A stretch of DNA of 64,000 bases, taken from Bradyrhizobium glycinis (GTDB lineage: Bacteria > Pseudomonadota > Alphaproteobacteria > Rhizobiales > Xanthobacteraceae). The notes beneath the pieces are model-generated. The model was not told where the DNA came from. It made no database searches and worked only from the letters and a program-made list of their open reading frames with translations. The translations under genes and the position numbers were made by a program. The DNA lies in assembly GCF_016031655.1 (NCBI RefSeq), contig NZ_JACCHQ010000024.1:62001-126000 (forward strand), given 5' to 3'. Shown piece by piece: positions 33,769 through 42,415 of the stretch (position 1 is its first letter; every line of letters begins with the position of its first letter).

Positions 33769-34125
33769 TCACCGCCCCTGATATTCGGCCCAGCAATCCG
33801 CCGTCTCATAGACCCGGACCGCCCACAGCTGCGGCAGGCTCGGCTTCAGCCGGTCCCAGATCCAGACCGCGATATTCTCAGCGGTCGGGTTCGCGAGGCC
33901 ATCGACCTCGTTCAGGCACTGGTGATCCAGCGCGGCCATGATGCCGGCGAAGCTTTTCTCGATATCGAAGAAATCAGCGACGAAGCCGGTGTGCGGGTCG
34001 ACCGGTCCGTCCAGCTGGACCTCGACCCGATAGGAATGACCATGCAGCCGGCTGCACCTGTGAGTCTCGGGCACGTTTGGCAGCCGATGCGCCGCCTCGA
34101 ACTTGAACGCCTGCGATATCCTCAT
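33769..34125 (-). CDS. queD: 6-carboxytetrahydropterin synthase (QueD family)
   Basis: A 118-residue protein that should convert dihydroneopterin triphosphate to 6-carboxytetrahydropterin in queuosine precursor synthesis. Zinc-binding histidines are visible in FEAAHRLP and LHGHSY, and the ALDHQCLNEV segment holds a catalytic His. ATG 34125 is preceded by GGGGAG; a GTG at 34137 would add four residues. No other queuosine gene lies in the window. It sits between the tRNA-Arg and its decayed copy. Confidence 0.92.
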   Translation of the reverse strand: MRISQAFKFEAAHRLPNVPETHRCSRLHGHSYRVEVQLDGPVDPHTGFVADFFDIEKSFAGIMAALDHQCLNEVDGLANPTAENIAVWIWDRLKPSLPQLWAVRVYETADCWAEYQGR

Positions 34126-34209
34126 CCAGCTCCCCACACGGCATGGCCATCCGGTTTCGGGCCGGTCTGGCGACCAGATGCTGTCCTGTCCTGACCTTTC
34201 GGCGAAGGA

Positions 34210-34286
34210 TGGCGCGCCCGGAACGATTCGAACGTCCGACCCTCAGATTCGTAGTCTGATGCTCTATCCAGCTGAGCTACGGGCGC
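34210..34286 (-). tRNA. tRNA-Arg (anticodon ACG)
   Basis: The minus strand folds as a complete cloverleaf: acceptor GCGCCCG/CGGGCGC, D-stem GCTC/GAGC, anticodon stem TCAGA/TCTGA with loop CTACGAA (anticodon ACG, read as ICG for CGN codons), T-stem GGACG/CGTTC with loop TTCGAAT. The discriminator is G and the CCA end is encoded. Confidence 0.97.
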
Positions 34287-34433
34287 GTGTTTCGCAAACA
34301 GCGCGGGCAGGGCCCGCAAGCAGCCCCCGGCGGAGCCGGAGGGGGTGCGAAAGAGCGCTCTGACTAACCGCTCTTGTCCCGATTGGCAAGGTCCGGGAGA
34401 GGGAGATTTTTGCGCATTTCCGCATCTCAGGCC

Positions 34434-34532
34434 GTCATTCCCGGGCGCGACGAATTCGCGAGCCCGGAATCCATGACCACCAGCCGGGGTTATGGATTCC
34501 GGGCCTGGCCCTTCGGCCCATCCCGGAATGAC
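34434..34532. repeat. Intergenic inverted repeat (family A variant)
   Basis: Begins GTCATTCCCGGGC and ends CCCGGAATGAC, with inner arms GGAATCCATGACC and GTTATGGATTCCGG. It lies between the tRNA-Arg and the histidine kinase gene, 47 bases past the kinase stop codon. It shares its ends with the other family A copies of this window. Confidence 0.7.
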
Positions 34533-34579
34533 GGAAATCATGGAGATCGCGTCCGCTCGTTCGGTCGGCCGCCGGCCGA

Positions 34580-36079
34580 CTACGCCCTCTGGCGCTCGTT
34601 GCGGATGGAGAGCAGTTCCACGGGACGGTCGGGGATGACGATGCGGAAAGTAGCGCCGATGGTGCCTTCGACCAGGTGGATGTCGCCGCCATGGGCGCGG
34701 ACCAGCTCGGCGGCGATGGCGAGGCCAAGGCCGCTGCCGCCGGGGCGGCCCGAGGTCTGGAAGGCCTCGAACAGGCGCTCCCGGGTCTTCGGGGGGACGC
34801 CGGGGCCGGTGTCGGAGACCTCGAGAATCGCGACGGCGCCTTCGCGCTTCCCGGTGATCCGGATCTGCTGCACACCCCCCTCGCCCGCCGCATGGCTTTC
34901 GAGCGCTTGGGCGGCGTTGCGGACGAGGTTGAGCAAGACGCGGAACAGCTGGTCCGGATCGGCATCGACCGTGAGCCCGCGCTCGATCGCAGCGACCCAG
35001 GCGATCGAGGCGTCGTTGGCGAGCCCCGCGGTCTCCCGCACCTCCATCACCACAGGCTCGATCAGGATCATGCGGCGGTCGGGCGCGGCCTCCTGGGCGC
35101 GTCCGTAGGACAATGTCGACTGGCAGAAGGCGATGGCGCGCTCGAGCGAGCGCACGAGCTTGGGCGCAAAGCGCTGCACGCGCGGATCCGGCACGCTGGC
35201 GAGCTGGTCCGACAGCAGCTGGGCCGAGGCGAGCAGATTGCGCAGATCGTGGTTGATCTTGGAGACGGCGAGGCCGAGGGCGGCGAGCCGGCTCTTCTGG
35301 TGCAGCATCGACATCAGGTCGCGCTGCATGTCCGACAATTCGCGTTCGGCCACCCCGATCTCGTCGCTGCGCTGGCTCGGCACGATGATGCCGGCCGAGC
35401 TCTCGGGATTCTCATGGAAGCCGACCAGGCTGGCGGTCAGCCGCCGCATCGGCCGCACGAAGAGATAATGAAGCGCGAGATAGACGAGGCCGGCGGTCAG
35501 CACCGCGATGATCAGTGCAACCACGACGACGTTGCGGGAGAAGCGGTACATCTGCTGCCGCAGCGGCAGCTCGTCGGTGACGATCTCGATGAACTGGGCA
35601 TTGCCGACGCCGGGACCGACGATGCGGATGGCCTGGTTGCCGGTCTCCAGCATCATCCGGAACGAGCCGGTGATCGCCTCCCAGGCCGTCATGTCGCGCA
35701 GGTCGATGTCGTGCTCGATGGCGGCCGGAATGTTGTCGCTGGCGAGCAGCCGCCGCTGCTGGCCCATCTTGATGGCGACGGCACGGGCATTGATGCTTTT
35801 GAGGATCTGGCGCGACAGCGAATCGGGAACCATGCCGAGCGGCGCCGCATCCAGCACCAGCGCCGCGGTGTTGGCGGCCGCCACGCGATCGTTGAGACGG
35901 TTGACCCAGAAATTGGCGATGGCGGGGACGTAAAGCAGGCTGGCGGCGATCATCACCAGGGGCACGGTGAGCAGCAGCAGCTTGCCCGACAGCCCGAGCC
36001 CGCGAGAGCCGCGGGGCCGCGTCGCCGGCTGGTCCGGCTGATCCAGATCCTGGATCGGCTGGCGATCTGTGGCTGCCAC
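34580..36079 (-). CDS. Membrane sensor histidine kinase
   Basis: A 499-residue kinase if started at GTG 36079, which has AGGGGCGAG upstream; an ATG at 36202 would add 41 residues and overlap the promoter region of rpmH. It has TM1 near 33-55, a periplasmic sensor region, TM2 near 190-215 with a HAMP-like linker, the phosphorylated histidine in KINHDLRNLLASAQ, N box LVRNAAQAL, and ATP-lid glycine boxes DTGPGVP and GGSGLGLAIA. No response regulator is adjacent, so it is an orphan. Signal unknown. Confidence 0.9.
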   Translation of the reverse strand: MAATDRQPIQDLDQPDQPATRPRGSRGLGLSGKLLLLTVPLVMIAASLLYVPAIANFWVNRLNDRVAAANTAALVLDAAPLGMVPDSLSRQILKSINARAVAIKMGQQRRLLASDNIPAAIEHDIDLRDMTAWEAITGSFRMMLETGNQAIRIVGPGVGNAQFIEIVTDELPLRQQMYRFSRNVVVVALIIAVLTAGLVYLALHYLFVRPMRRLTASLVGFHENPESSAGIIVPSQRSDEIGVAERELSDMQRDLMSMLHQKSRLAALGLAVSKINHDLRNLLASAQLLSDQLASVPDPRVQRFAPKLVRSLERAIAFCQSTLSYGRAQEAAPDRRMILIEPVVMEVRETAGLANDASIAWVAAIERGLTVDADPDQLFRVLLNLVRNAAQALESHAAGEGGVQQIRITGKREGAVAILEVSDTGPGVPPKTRERLFEAFQTSGRPGGSGLGLAIAAELVRAHGGDIHLVEGTIGATFRIVIPDRPVELLSIRNERQRA

Positions 36080-36259
36080 GAAACTCGCCCCTGTTGACCT
36101 TGGCTGATGGAGGATGCGACCCGACCGAAGCCCGGTCAAATTACGGATCGCTAATCTGCCGAGGTGGGATGTAAGCGCTGATAGCGCGAGTCGCCACCTC
36201 AAGGGTTAAAAACGGCGCGCAAACAGCGATATTCACGACAATCGCGCGCTTGTGCGGCG

Positions 36260-36288
36260 TTGACGAAAACAAGGCGCTCCCTTATAAG
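36260..36288 (+). promoter_or_regulatory. Sigma-70-type promoter for rpmH-rnpA-yidC
   Basis: TTGACG (36260-36265) and TATAAG (36283-36288) are 17 bases apart, close to consensus. The leader downstream, about 130 bases long, holds a stem-loop CCCGGTG-CGA-CACCGGG (36311-36327) and a GGGCC-rich stretch that may regulate the L34 operon. Nothing else is seen in the 350-base gap upstream of rpmH. Confidence 0.75.
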
Positions 36289-36429
36289 CCGCGCGAATTG
36301 TCCGCGATGACCCGGTGCGACACCGGGAGCGGCTCTCTTGGGGCCGAAAAAGGGCCCGTTTTGGGCCGCATCTTCCGGACTTTACCATCAATTCTACAGG
36401 CAAATTGCCCGGTCAGCGGAGAAAAACCC

Positions 36430-36564
36430 GTGAAGCGGACTTATCAACCCAGCAAACTGGTGCGCAAGCGCCGTCACGGCTTCCGTGCCCGTCTCGCCAC
36501 TGCCGGCGGCCGCAAGGTTCTCGCCGCCCGCCGCGCCCGCGGCCGCAAGCGTCTGAGCGCCTGA
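36430..36564 (+). CDS. rpmH: 50S ribosomal protein L34
   Basis: A 44-residue, very basic protein with the standard L34 sequence (KRTYQPSKLVRKRRHGFRAR). It starts with GTG at 36430, preceded by GGAGAAAAA; an apparent longer frame from an upstream ATG at 36250 is not real. It is first of the conserved rpmH-rnpA-yidC-ysxC cluster and lies 28 bases before rnpA. Confidence 0.97.
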   Translation: MKRTYQPSKLVRKRRHGFRARLATAGGRKVLAARRARGRKRLSA

Positions 36565-36591
36565 GCCGGACCCCCTTTTTGGGATTTCATC

Positions 36592-36978
36592 ATGGATCGG
36601 CTGAGGCAGCGGGCGGATTTCCTCGCCGTTGCCAATGGCGCGCGGGTGAATAGTCCCGCGTTCGTCCTGCAAAGCCGCCGCCGCGATGATTCCGGCCCTG
36701 TCAGGATCGGCTTCACCGTCACCAAGAAGAACGGCAACGCCCCCGAGCGCAATCGCATCCGGCGCCGGTTGCGCGAACTGGTGAAGCGGCTCGATCCGAC
36801 ATCGATGCAGCCCCACCATGATTATGTCCTGGTCGGACGAAGGGACGCGCTCTCGCGCGACTTCGCCACCATGCTCGACGATCTGCGCATAGCGTTCACG
36901 AAGCCCGCGCGGCATACGGCCAAAGCGCGCGGCCACAGGCCGGGTCACGCCGCAGCGACCAGCCGCAAACCGGATTGA
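36592..36978 (+). CDS. rnpA: Ribonuclease P protein component
   Basis: A 128-residue basic protein that helps the P RNA process tRNA 5' ends. The family RNR signature is visible in KKNGNAPERNRIRRRLREL, with F-x-V-x-x-K (GFTVTKK) before it. The C-terminus is a Lys/Arg/His-rich tail. It follows rpmH and precedes yidC by only 16 bases, so the yidD gene found here in many bacteria is absent. Confidence 0.96.
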   Translation: MDRLRQRADFLAVANGARVNSPAFVLQSRRRDDSGPVRIGFTVTKKNGNAPERNRIRRRLRELVKRLDPTSMQPHHDYVLVGRRDALSRDFATMLDDLRIAFTKPARHTAKARGHRPGHAAATSRKPD

Positions 36979-36994
36979 TGACGAGACAATCGAG

Positions 36995-38866
36995 ATGACC
37001 GACAATCGCAATACCATCCTCGCCGTCATTCTGTCCGGCTTGGTCCTGATCGCCTGGCAGTATTTCTACAATGTGCCGCAGATGGAGAAGCAGCGCGCCC
37101 AACAGCAGGCGCAGGCCGAGCTCCAGAAGACGACGCCGCAGCCAACCGCCTCGGCGACGCCAGGCGGCGCGCCGGCGACGCCGGGCACCGCGCCGCAGCC
37201 GGGCGGTGCGGCCCAGCCGGCAACGCCGGCCGCGAGCCAGCCCCAATTGGTCGTTTCCCGCGAGACCGCCATTGCAGCGAGCCCGCGCGTCAAGATCGAG
37301 ACGCCGCGGATCGCCGGCAGCATCTCGCTGAAGGGCGGCCGCATCGACGATATCGCGCTGGTGCAATATCGGGAGACGGTCGATCCGAAATCGCCGCCGA
37401 TCGTCCTCTATTCGCCGTCGGGCACGGCGGAGCCCTATTACGCCGAGTTCGGCTGGGTTGCGGCGACGGGCGTGACGGCAAAGATGCCGGATGCCCAGAC
37501 CGTTTGGCAGCAGGAGGGCAGCGGCAGCCTGACGCCGTCGACACCCGTGGTGCTGAAATGGGAAAATGGCGACGGCCTGACCTTCCGCCGCACCATCACC
37601 GTCGACGACCATTATCTCTTCACCATCAAGGACGAGGTGAGCAATGTCGGCAACGCGCCGGTCACGCTCTATCCGTTCGCGTTGATCTCGCGCCATGGCG
37701 CGCCGCAGGTCTCGGGCTATTACATCCTGCATGAAGGCCTGATCGGCTATCTCGGCGAACACAGGCTGCAGGAATATGCCTACAGCAAGATCGACGAAGC
37801 CAAGCAGGTGAACTTCAAGGCCACCAATGGCTGGCTCGGCATCACCGACAAATACTGGGCCTCCGCGCTGCTGCCCGATACCAACGCCCAGCTCCAGGCG
37901 CGTTTCTCGTCGAACCCGGTCGGCAGGGTCCATACCTACCAGACCGACTATCTGCTCGACCCCGTCACCGTCGCGATCGGCGGCACCGCGACGGCCAACG
38001 CGCGGCTGTTCGCAGGCGCCAAGGAAGCCGGCGTGGTCGGCATCAACTTCCCGCTCGCAGGCCTCGGCGGCTACAACAAGGCGCTCGGCCTCAACCAATT
38101 CGACCTGTTGATCGACTGGGGCTGGTTCTACTTCATCACCAAGCCGATGTTCCTCGGCCTCGACTTCTTCTTCCGCTTCTTCGGCAATTTCGGCATCTCG
38201 ATTCTGCTGGTGACGGTGATCGTGAAGCTGTTGTTCTTCCCGCTGGCGAACAAGTCTTACGCCTCGATGGCGAAGATGAAGTCGATCCAGCCGCAGCTTC
38301 TGGCGCTGAAGGAGCGCTATCCCGACGACAAGGTGAAGCAGCAGCAGGAGATGATGGAGATCTACCGCAAGGAGAAGATCAATCCGGTCGCCGGCTGTCT
38401 TCCCGTGCTGATCCAGATCCCGGTGTTCTTCTCGCTCTACAAGGTGCTGTTCGTCACCATCGAGATGCGGCACGCGCCGTTCTACGGCTGGATCAAGGAC
38501 CTCTCGGCGCCGGATCCGACCAACCTCTTCAACCTGTTCGGGCTGATCCCGTTCGATCCGACCACGATTCCGGTGTTCGGCCATTACCTCGCGCTCGGCA
38601 TCTGGCCGATCATCATGGGCATCACGATGTGGATCCAGATGAAGCTGAATCCGACGCCGCCGGATCCGACACAGCAGATCATCTTCAACTGGATGCCGCT
38701 GATCTTCACCTTCATGCTGGCGGGCTTCCCGGCAGGTCTCGTGATCTACTGGGCCTGGAACAACCTGCTCTCGGTGATCCAGCAGAGCTACATCATGCGC
38801 CGCAACGGCGTGAAGGTGGAGTTATTCGACAATCTCAAGGCGACGTTCGCGAGGAAGGCGACGTAA
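36995..38866 (+). CDS. yidC: Membrane protein insertase YidC
   Basis: A 623-residue inner-membrane insertase. An N-terminal TM (6-24) is followed by a Pro/Ala/Gln-rich linker (about 30-85), the large periplasmic P1 domain (about 90-360), and the conserved five-TM core (from about 375; landmarks FGNFGISILLVTV, NPVAGCLPVLIQIPVFFSLY, and the GFPAGLVIYWAWNNLLS segment near the end). The conserved arginine of the hydrophilic groove is expected in TM2 but I did not place it. It is cotranscribed with rnpA and followed by an intergenic repeat before ysxC. Confidence 0.97.
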   Translation: MTDNRNTILAVILSGLVLIAWQYFYNVPQMEKQRAQQQAQAELQKTTPQPTASATPGGAPATPGTAPQPGGAAQPATPAASQPQLVVSRETAIAASPRVKIETPRIAGSISLKGGRIDDIALVQYRETVDPKSPPIVLYSPSGTAEPYYAEFGWVAATGVTAKMPDAQTVWQQEGSGSLTPSTPVVLKWENGDGLTFRRTITVDDHYLFTIKDEVSNVGNAPVTLYPFALISRHGAPQVSGYYILHEGLIGYLGEHRLQEYAYSKIDEAKQVNFKATNGWLGITDKYWASALLPDTNAQLQARFSSNPVGRVHTYQTDYLLDPVTVAIGGTATANARLFAGAKEAGVVGINFPLAGLGGYNKALGLNQFDLLIDWGWFYFITKPMFLGLDFFFRFFGNFGISILLVTVIVKLLFFPLANKSYASMAKMKSIQPQLLALKERYPDDKVKQQQEMMEIYRKEKINPVAGCLPVLIQIPVFFSLYKVLFVTIEMRHAPFYGWIKDLSAPDPTNLFNLFGLIPFDPTTIPVFGHYLALGIWPIIMGITMWIQMKLNPTPPDPTQQIIFNWMPLIFTFMLAGFPAGLVIYWAWNNLLSVIQQSYIMRRNGVKVELFDNLKATFARKAT

Positions 38867-38900
38867 GCGTCGTCATTGCGGGCGCAAATGCCTCCACGTT

Positions 38901-38987
38901 GTCATGCCCGGGCTCGTCCCGGGCATCCACGTTTAGGAGGATGCTCGACAGACAGACGTGGATGGCCGGGACAAGCCCGGCCATGAC
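38901..38987. repeat. Intergenic inverted repeat, family A
   Basis: GTCATGCCCGGGCTCGTCCC...CATCCACGT pairs with ACGTGGATGGCCGGGAC...CCATGAC around a short variable loop. It lies between yidC and ysxC. Copies with the same ends are at 41216-41338, 45574-45660 and, diverged, 46733-46818. Confidence 0.85.
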
Positions 38988-39006
38988 GAGAGGATAGACC
39001 GCTCGC

Positions 39007-39660
39007 ATGAACGAGAAGATCGACGAGCGACTGATCGAGGCGGGGCGCAAACTGTTCGCCCGCGACTGGCAGTTCATCTGGGCCTCGCCTTCGATCGAAA
39101 CGCTGCCGCCGATGGCGGGGCTGGAGATCGCCTTTGCGGGGCGCTCCAATGTCGGCAAGTCGAGCCTGATCAACGCGCTCACCGGCCGCAACGCGCTGGC
39201 GCGCACCTCGCATACGCCGGGCCGCACCCAGGAGCTGATCTTCTTCGAGGTTCCAGGCAAGAACGACCTGCGCCTCGTCGACATGCCCGGCTACGGCTAT
39301 GCCAAGGCGCCGAAGAGCCAGGTCGCGTCCTGGACCGAGTTGATCCACAAATTCCTGCTGGGACGCGCCAGCCTCGCGCGCGTCTACGTGCTGATCGACG
39401 CGCGGCATGGGATCAAGGACGTCGATCTCGAGGTGCTGAAGACGCTTGATCGCTCCGCCGTCAGCTACCAGATCGTGCTGACCAAGGCCGACCAGGTGAA
39501 GGCCACCGAGCTGCAAGCACGCATCGCCGAGACCGAGGCCGCGCTGGCCAAGCACCCGGCCGCGTTCCCGACCGTGCTCGCGACCTCGTCGCGCAGCGCG
39601 ACCGGCATGGCCGAGCTTCGCGCCGCCATGGCGAAGCTCCTGGAAGAGCGGGCCTCGTGA
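39007..39660 (+). CDS. ysxC: Ribosome biogenesis GTP-binding protein YsxC/EngB
   Basis: A 217-residue TRAFAC GTPase for large-subunit assembly. G1 is GRSNVGKSSL, G2 the threonine in RTSHTPGRTQ, G3 DMPGYGYAK and G4 LTKAD. A short N-terminal extension (1-35) is usual in alphaproteobacteria. It follows yidC after the family A repeat and overlaps the DUF423 gene start at the stop codon. Confidence 0.95.
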   Translation: MNEKIDERLIEAGRKLFARDWQFIWASPSIETLPPMAGLEIAFAGRSNVGKSSLINALTGRNALARTSHTPGRTQELIFFEVPGKNDLRLVDMPGYGYAKAPKSQVASWTELIHKFLLGRASLARVYVLIDARHGIKDVDLEVLKTLDRSAVSYQIVLTKADQVKATELQARIAETEAALAKHPAAFPTVLATSSRSATGMAELRAAMAKLLEERAS

Positions 39661-40025
39661 TGCTCGCGCAGCGCCTGCTGATCGGGCTTGCCGGCTTAAT
39701 GGGCGCCGCCGGCGTCGCGCTGGCCGCCGCATCCGCCCATGGCGCGGACGCGAGCCGTCTTGCCTCCGCCAGCGCCATGCTGCTGTTTCATGCAAGTGCC
39801 ATACTCGCGACCATCGCCTTGCTGACGCGCGGTCTTCTGCACGGCGGAATTGGGCTCGTGGCAGCGTTCGGTTTCGCGATCGGTGCCGCGCTGTTCGCAG
39901 GCGACCTCACCTTGCGGCAATATGCCGGGCACGCGCTGTTTCCGATGGCAGCGCCGACGGGCGGGACGGTGATGATCTTGGGCTGGATCGCGCTGACGCT
40001 GGCGGCGGTGACGGCAAGGAAGTGA
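39660..40025 (+). CDS. DUF423 family membrane protein
   Basis: A 121-residue protein with four hydrophobic segments and the family pattern GAAGVALAAASAHGA near the N-terminus and ASAMLLFHASAILA after it. ATG 39660 shares its A with the ysxC stop (TGATG), so translation is coupled; a GTG one codon earlier is also possible. Small DUF423 proteins sit in the inner membrane and have no known role. Confidence 0.85.
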   Translation: MLAQRLLIGLAGLMGAAGVALAAASAHGADASRLASASAMLLFHASAILATIALLTRGLLHGGIGLVAAFGFAIGAALFAGDLTLRQYAGHALFPMAAPTGGTVMILGWIALTLAAVTARK

Positions 40026-40026
40026 C

Positions 40027-40224
40027 GCTCTTTCTTACCCTCCCTGGAGGGGTCCGGGACGAGCGCAGCTCGCCCGTGGGTCGCTACGCATGGAGCGAAG
40101 CGAAATGCGTAGCGGGGTGGGGTGACAGTCTCTCCCCAGAAGCAGTGCCCGTGTGGAGAGATCACCCCACCCCGCTCGCGCTTCGCGCGATCGACCCTCC
40201 CCCTCCAGGGGCGGGTAAGAGAGC
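40027..40224. repeat. Intergenic inverted repeat, family D
   Basis: Ends CTTTCTTACCCTCCC and GGGCGGGTAAGAGAG, with inner arms GAGGGGTCCGGGACGAGC... and CCCCTCCAGGGGC, and internal GCGATCGACC / GGGTCGCTACGC-type dyads. It fills most of the gap between the DUF423 gene and argB. Confidence 0.7.
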
Positions 40225-40301
40225 GAACACCACGCTTTGCGCTGTCCCCGCCAATCGGATAGAACGCAGGCCGCGTCAATCCCGCCAGCGAGACCCGCGA
40301 C

Positions 40302-41189
40302 ATGACCGACATCTCTCCGCTCGACCAGGCCCGCATCCTGTCCGAAGCGCTGCCGCACATGCAGCAATATGACGAGGAAACGATCGTCATCAAATATGGC
40401 GGCCATGCCATGGGCGACGAGGAGACCGCGAAGAACTTTGCCCGCGACATCGTGCTGCTCGAGCAGACCGCGATCAATCCGGTGGTGGTGCATGGCGGCG
40501 GGCCGCAGATCGCGACCATGCTCAAGCGCCTCGGCATCGTCTCGGAATTCGCCGCTGGCCTGCGCATCACCGATGCCGCGACCATCGAGATCGTCGAGAT
40601 GGTGCTCGCCGGCTCCGTCAACAAGCAGATCGTCGGCTACATCAACGAGGCCGGCGGCAAGGCGGTGGGCCTGTCCGGCAAGGACGGCAACATGGTGAAG
40701 GCGACCAAGACGACGCGCACCATCGTCGATCCGGACTCGCACATCGAGAAGGCGGTCGACCTCGGCTTCGTCGGCGATCCCGAGAAGGTCGACCTCACTT
40801 TGCTCAACCAGCTGATCGGCTACGAGCTGATCCCGGTGCTGGCGCCGCTCGCGACCTCGAAAGAAGGCCAGACGCTGAACATCAACGCCGACACCTTTGC
40901 AGGGGCCGTGGCCGGCGCGCTGAAGGCAAAACGCCTGCTGCTGCTCACCGACGTGCCCGGCGTGCTCGACAAGTCGAAGAAGCTGATCCCGCAATTGTCG
41001 GTGAAAGACGCGCGCAAGCTGATCGCCGACGGCACCATCTCCGGCGGCATGATCCCGAAGGTCGAGACCTGCATCTACGCGCTGGAGCAGGGCGTCGAGG
41101 GCGTCGTCATCATCGACGGCAAGATGCAGCACGCGGTGCTGCTCGAGCTCTTCACCAACCAGGGCACCGGCACGCTGATCCACAAGTGA
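40302..41189 (+). CDS. argB: Acetylglutamate kinase
   Basis: A 295-residue amino acid kinase-fold protein, the second step of arginine synthesis (N-acetylglutamate plus ATP). Visible are the phosphate-binding KYGGHAM and VVHGGGPQIA, the substrate loop AAGLRITD and the LLTDVPGVLD segment. The N-terminal extension (residues 1-25) is of the kind found in arginine-sensitive hexameric enzymes, so feedback inhibition is likely. Repeats flank it on both sides, so it is probably its own unit. Confidence 0.96.
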   Translation: MTDISPLDQARILSEALPHMQQYDEETIVIKYGGHAMGDEETAKNFARDIVLLEQTAINPVVVHGGGPQIATMLKRLGIVSEFAAGLRITDAATIEIVEMVLAGSVNKQIVGYINEAGGKAVGLSGKDGNMVKATKTTRTIVDPDSHIEKAVDLGFVGDPEKVDLTLLNQLIGYELIPVLAPLATSKEGQTLNINADTFAGAVAGALKAKRLLLLTDVPGVLDKSKKLIPQLSVKDARKLIADGTISGGMIPKVETCIYALEQGVEGVVIIDGKMQHAVLLELFTNQGTGTLIHK

Positions 41190-41215
41190 GACGGGAGACG
41201 CCACGCACGAGAGCC

Positions 41216-41338
41216 GTCATGCCCGGGCTTGTCCCGCCTGCGCGGCCGAAGCCGCTTCGGCGCGGCAAAGGTCCGGGCATCCACGATCTTTCTTCTCGTG
41301 GCAAAGACGTGGATGGCCGGGTCAAGCCCGGCCATGAC
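41216..41338. repeat. Intergenic inverted repeat, family A, with insertion
   Basis: GTCATGCCCGGGCTTGTCCC and GCCGGGTCAAGCCCGGCCATGAC are the arms. This copy carries an extra internal dyad (GCGGCCGAAGCCGCTTCGGC) in the left arm, which the 38901 and 45574 copies lack. It lies between argB and the DUF1036 gene. Confidence 0.85.
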
Positions 41339-41386
41339 GAACGGAGAGAGCGGCACCACCGCCGCTCTCCCCTCACCCGCTTCCTG

Positions 41387-42373
41387 ATGACGCTGCCTGC
41401 CGCAGCTGCCTCCTTCTTCTTCTCCTCGGCGCCGGCGATCGCCGACCTCAAGATCTGCAACCGCATGTCCTATGTCGTGGAGGCCGCGATCGGCATCGAC
41501 GACAAGGCGGCCACGGCGACGCGCGGCTGGTTCAGGATCGATCCCGCCGCCTGCCGCGTGGTGGTGCAGGGCACGCTGACCGCCGACCGCATCCTGCTCA
41601 ACGCCCGCGCGCTCGGCGTCTACGGCGCGTCCCCGATCCCGCAAAGCGGCAACGACATGCTGTGCGTCGCGCAGGACAATTTCGTCATAGCGGCGGCACG
41701 GCAGTGCCGCAGCGGCCAGACCCAGGTCCCGTTCACGCAGGTGACGCCGACGCAAGCCGCGGACGGCAACCTCGTCGCTTATCTCGCCGAGGATTCCGAA
41801 TATGACGACGAGCAGGCGCGCCTCGCCGGCATCCAGCGGCTCCTGGTGATCGCAGGCTACGACGCCGCGCCGATCGATGGCGTCGACGGGCCAAAGACGC
41901 AAGCGGCGCTGGCCGCATTCCTGAAGAGCCGGGGCTTGTCGTCCGACATCGTGGGCTCGCAAAACTTCTTCAAGACCATGGTGGATGCCGTGCAGACGCC
42001 ATCCGCGACCGGCCTGACCTGGTGCAACGACACCCCGCACAAGGTGATGGCGGCGATCGCGACCGACGACGGCAAGGCGGTGACGAGCCGCGGCTGGTAT
42101 CGCATCGATCCCAAGACCTGCCTGCACCCCGATGTGACCGGCCAGCCGAAGCAGATCTTCAGCTTCGCGGAAGCGGTCGACGCCGACAACCGCGTCGTGA
42201 AGCTGAAGGACAAGCCGCTGAACTGGGGCGGCGACAGGCAGCTCTGCACACGCGAGACCAAGTTCGAGACCAGCGAGCAGACCGATTGCGGCGCGCGCGG
42301 CTTTGCGCCGACGGGCTTCGGCGCCGTGGACATGTCGAGCGGCGGCAAAACGCTGCGCTTCGCCGTGCCATGA
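41387..42373 (+). CDS. Exported protein with two DUF1036-like modules around a peptidoglycan-binding-like domain
   Basis: A 328-residue protein from ATG 41387, the Met that starts a plausible signal peptide (MTLPAAAASFFFSSAPAIA); the longer frame from 41186 would run through a repeat element. The mature part has DUF1036 module 1 (LKICNRMSYVVEAAIG, GWFRIDPAACR), a PG_binding_1-like helix set (DEQARLAGIQRLLVIAGYDA, DGPKTQAALAAFL), and module 2 (LTWCNDTPHKVMAAIAT, GWYRIDPKTCL). The two DUF1036 modules share the same order of motifs, so they look duplicated. A periplasmic cell-wall-associated role is inferred. Confidence 0.8.
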   Translation: MTLPAAAASFFFSSAPAIADLKICNRMSYVVEAAIGIDDKAATATRGWFRIDPAACRVVVQGTLTADRILLNARALGVYGASPIPQSGNDMLCVAQDNFVIAAARQCRSGQTQVPFTQVTPTQAADGNLVAYLAEDSEYDDEQARLAGIQRLLVIAGYDAAPIDGVDGPKTQAALAAFLKSRGLSSDIVGSQNFFKTMVDAVQTPSATGLTWCNDTPHKVMAAIATDDGKAVTSRGWYRIDPKTCLHPDVTGQPKQIFSFAEAVDADNRVVKLKDKPLNWGGDRQLCTRETKFETSEQTDCGARGFAPTGFGAVDMSSGGKTLRFAVP

Positions 42374-42415
42374 GATTGACGTCATGATCAGCACGCAAGC
42401 ATTTACAAGCTCCGT

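Noticed and set aside
33576..33809. 77-residue minus-strand frame next to queD
   Set aside because: Its middle is the translation of the decayed tRNA-like segment and its end overlaps queD; no ribosome site.
34122..34541. Frame across the tRNA-Arg (contains SEGRTFESFRARH)
   Set aside because: This is the well-known artefact of translating a tRNA-Arg gene.
34676..36097. Long + strand frame opposite the histidine kinase
   Set aside because: The kinase motifs on the minus strand are complete; the + frame has no recognisable domain or ribosome site.
36896..38584. Long minus-strand frame (562 residues) opposite yidC
   Set aside because: Antisense to a clear YidC; Asp/Arg/His-rich composition is typical of reverse-strand shadows in high-GC genomes.
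41186..41386. N-terminal extension of the DUF1036 protein
   Set aside because: It would translate a family A repeat element; the internal ATG at 41387 begins a proper signal peptide.
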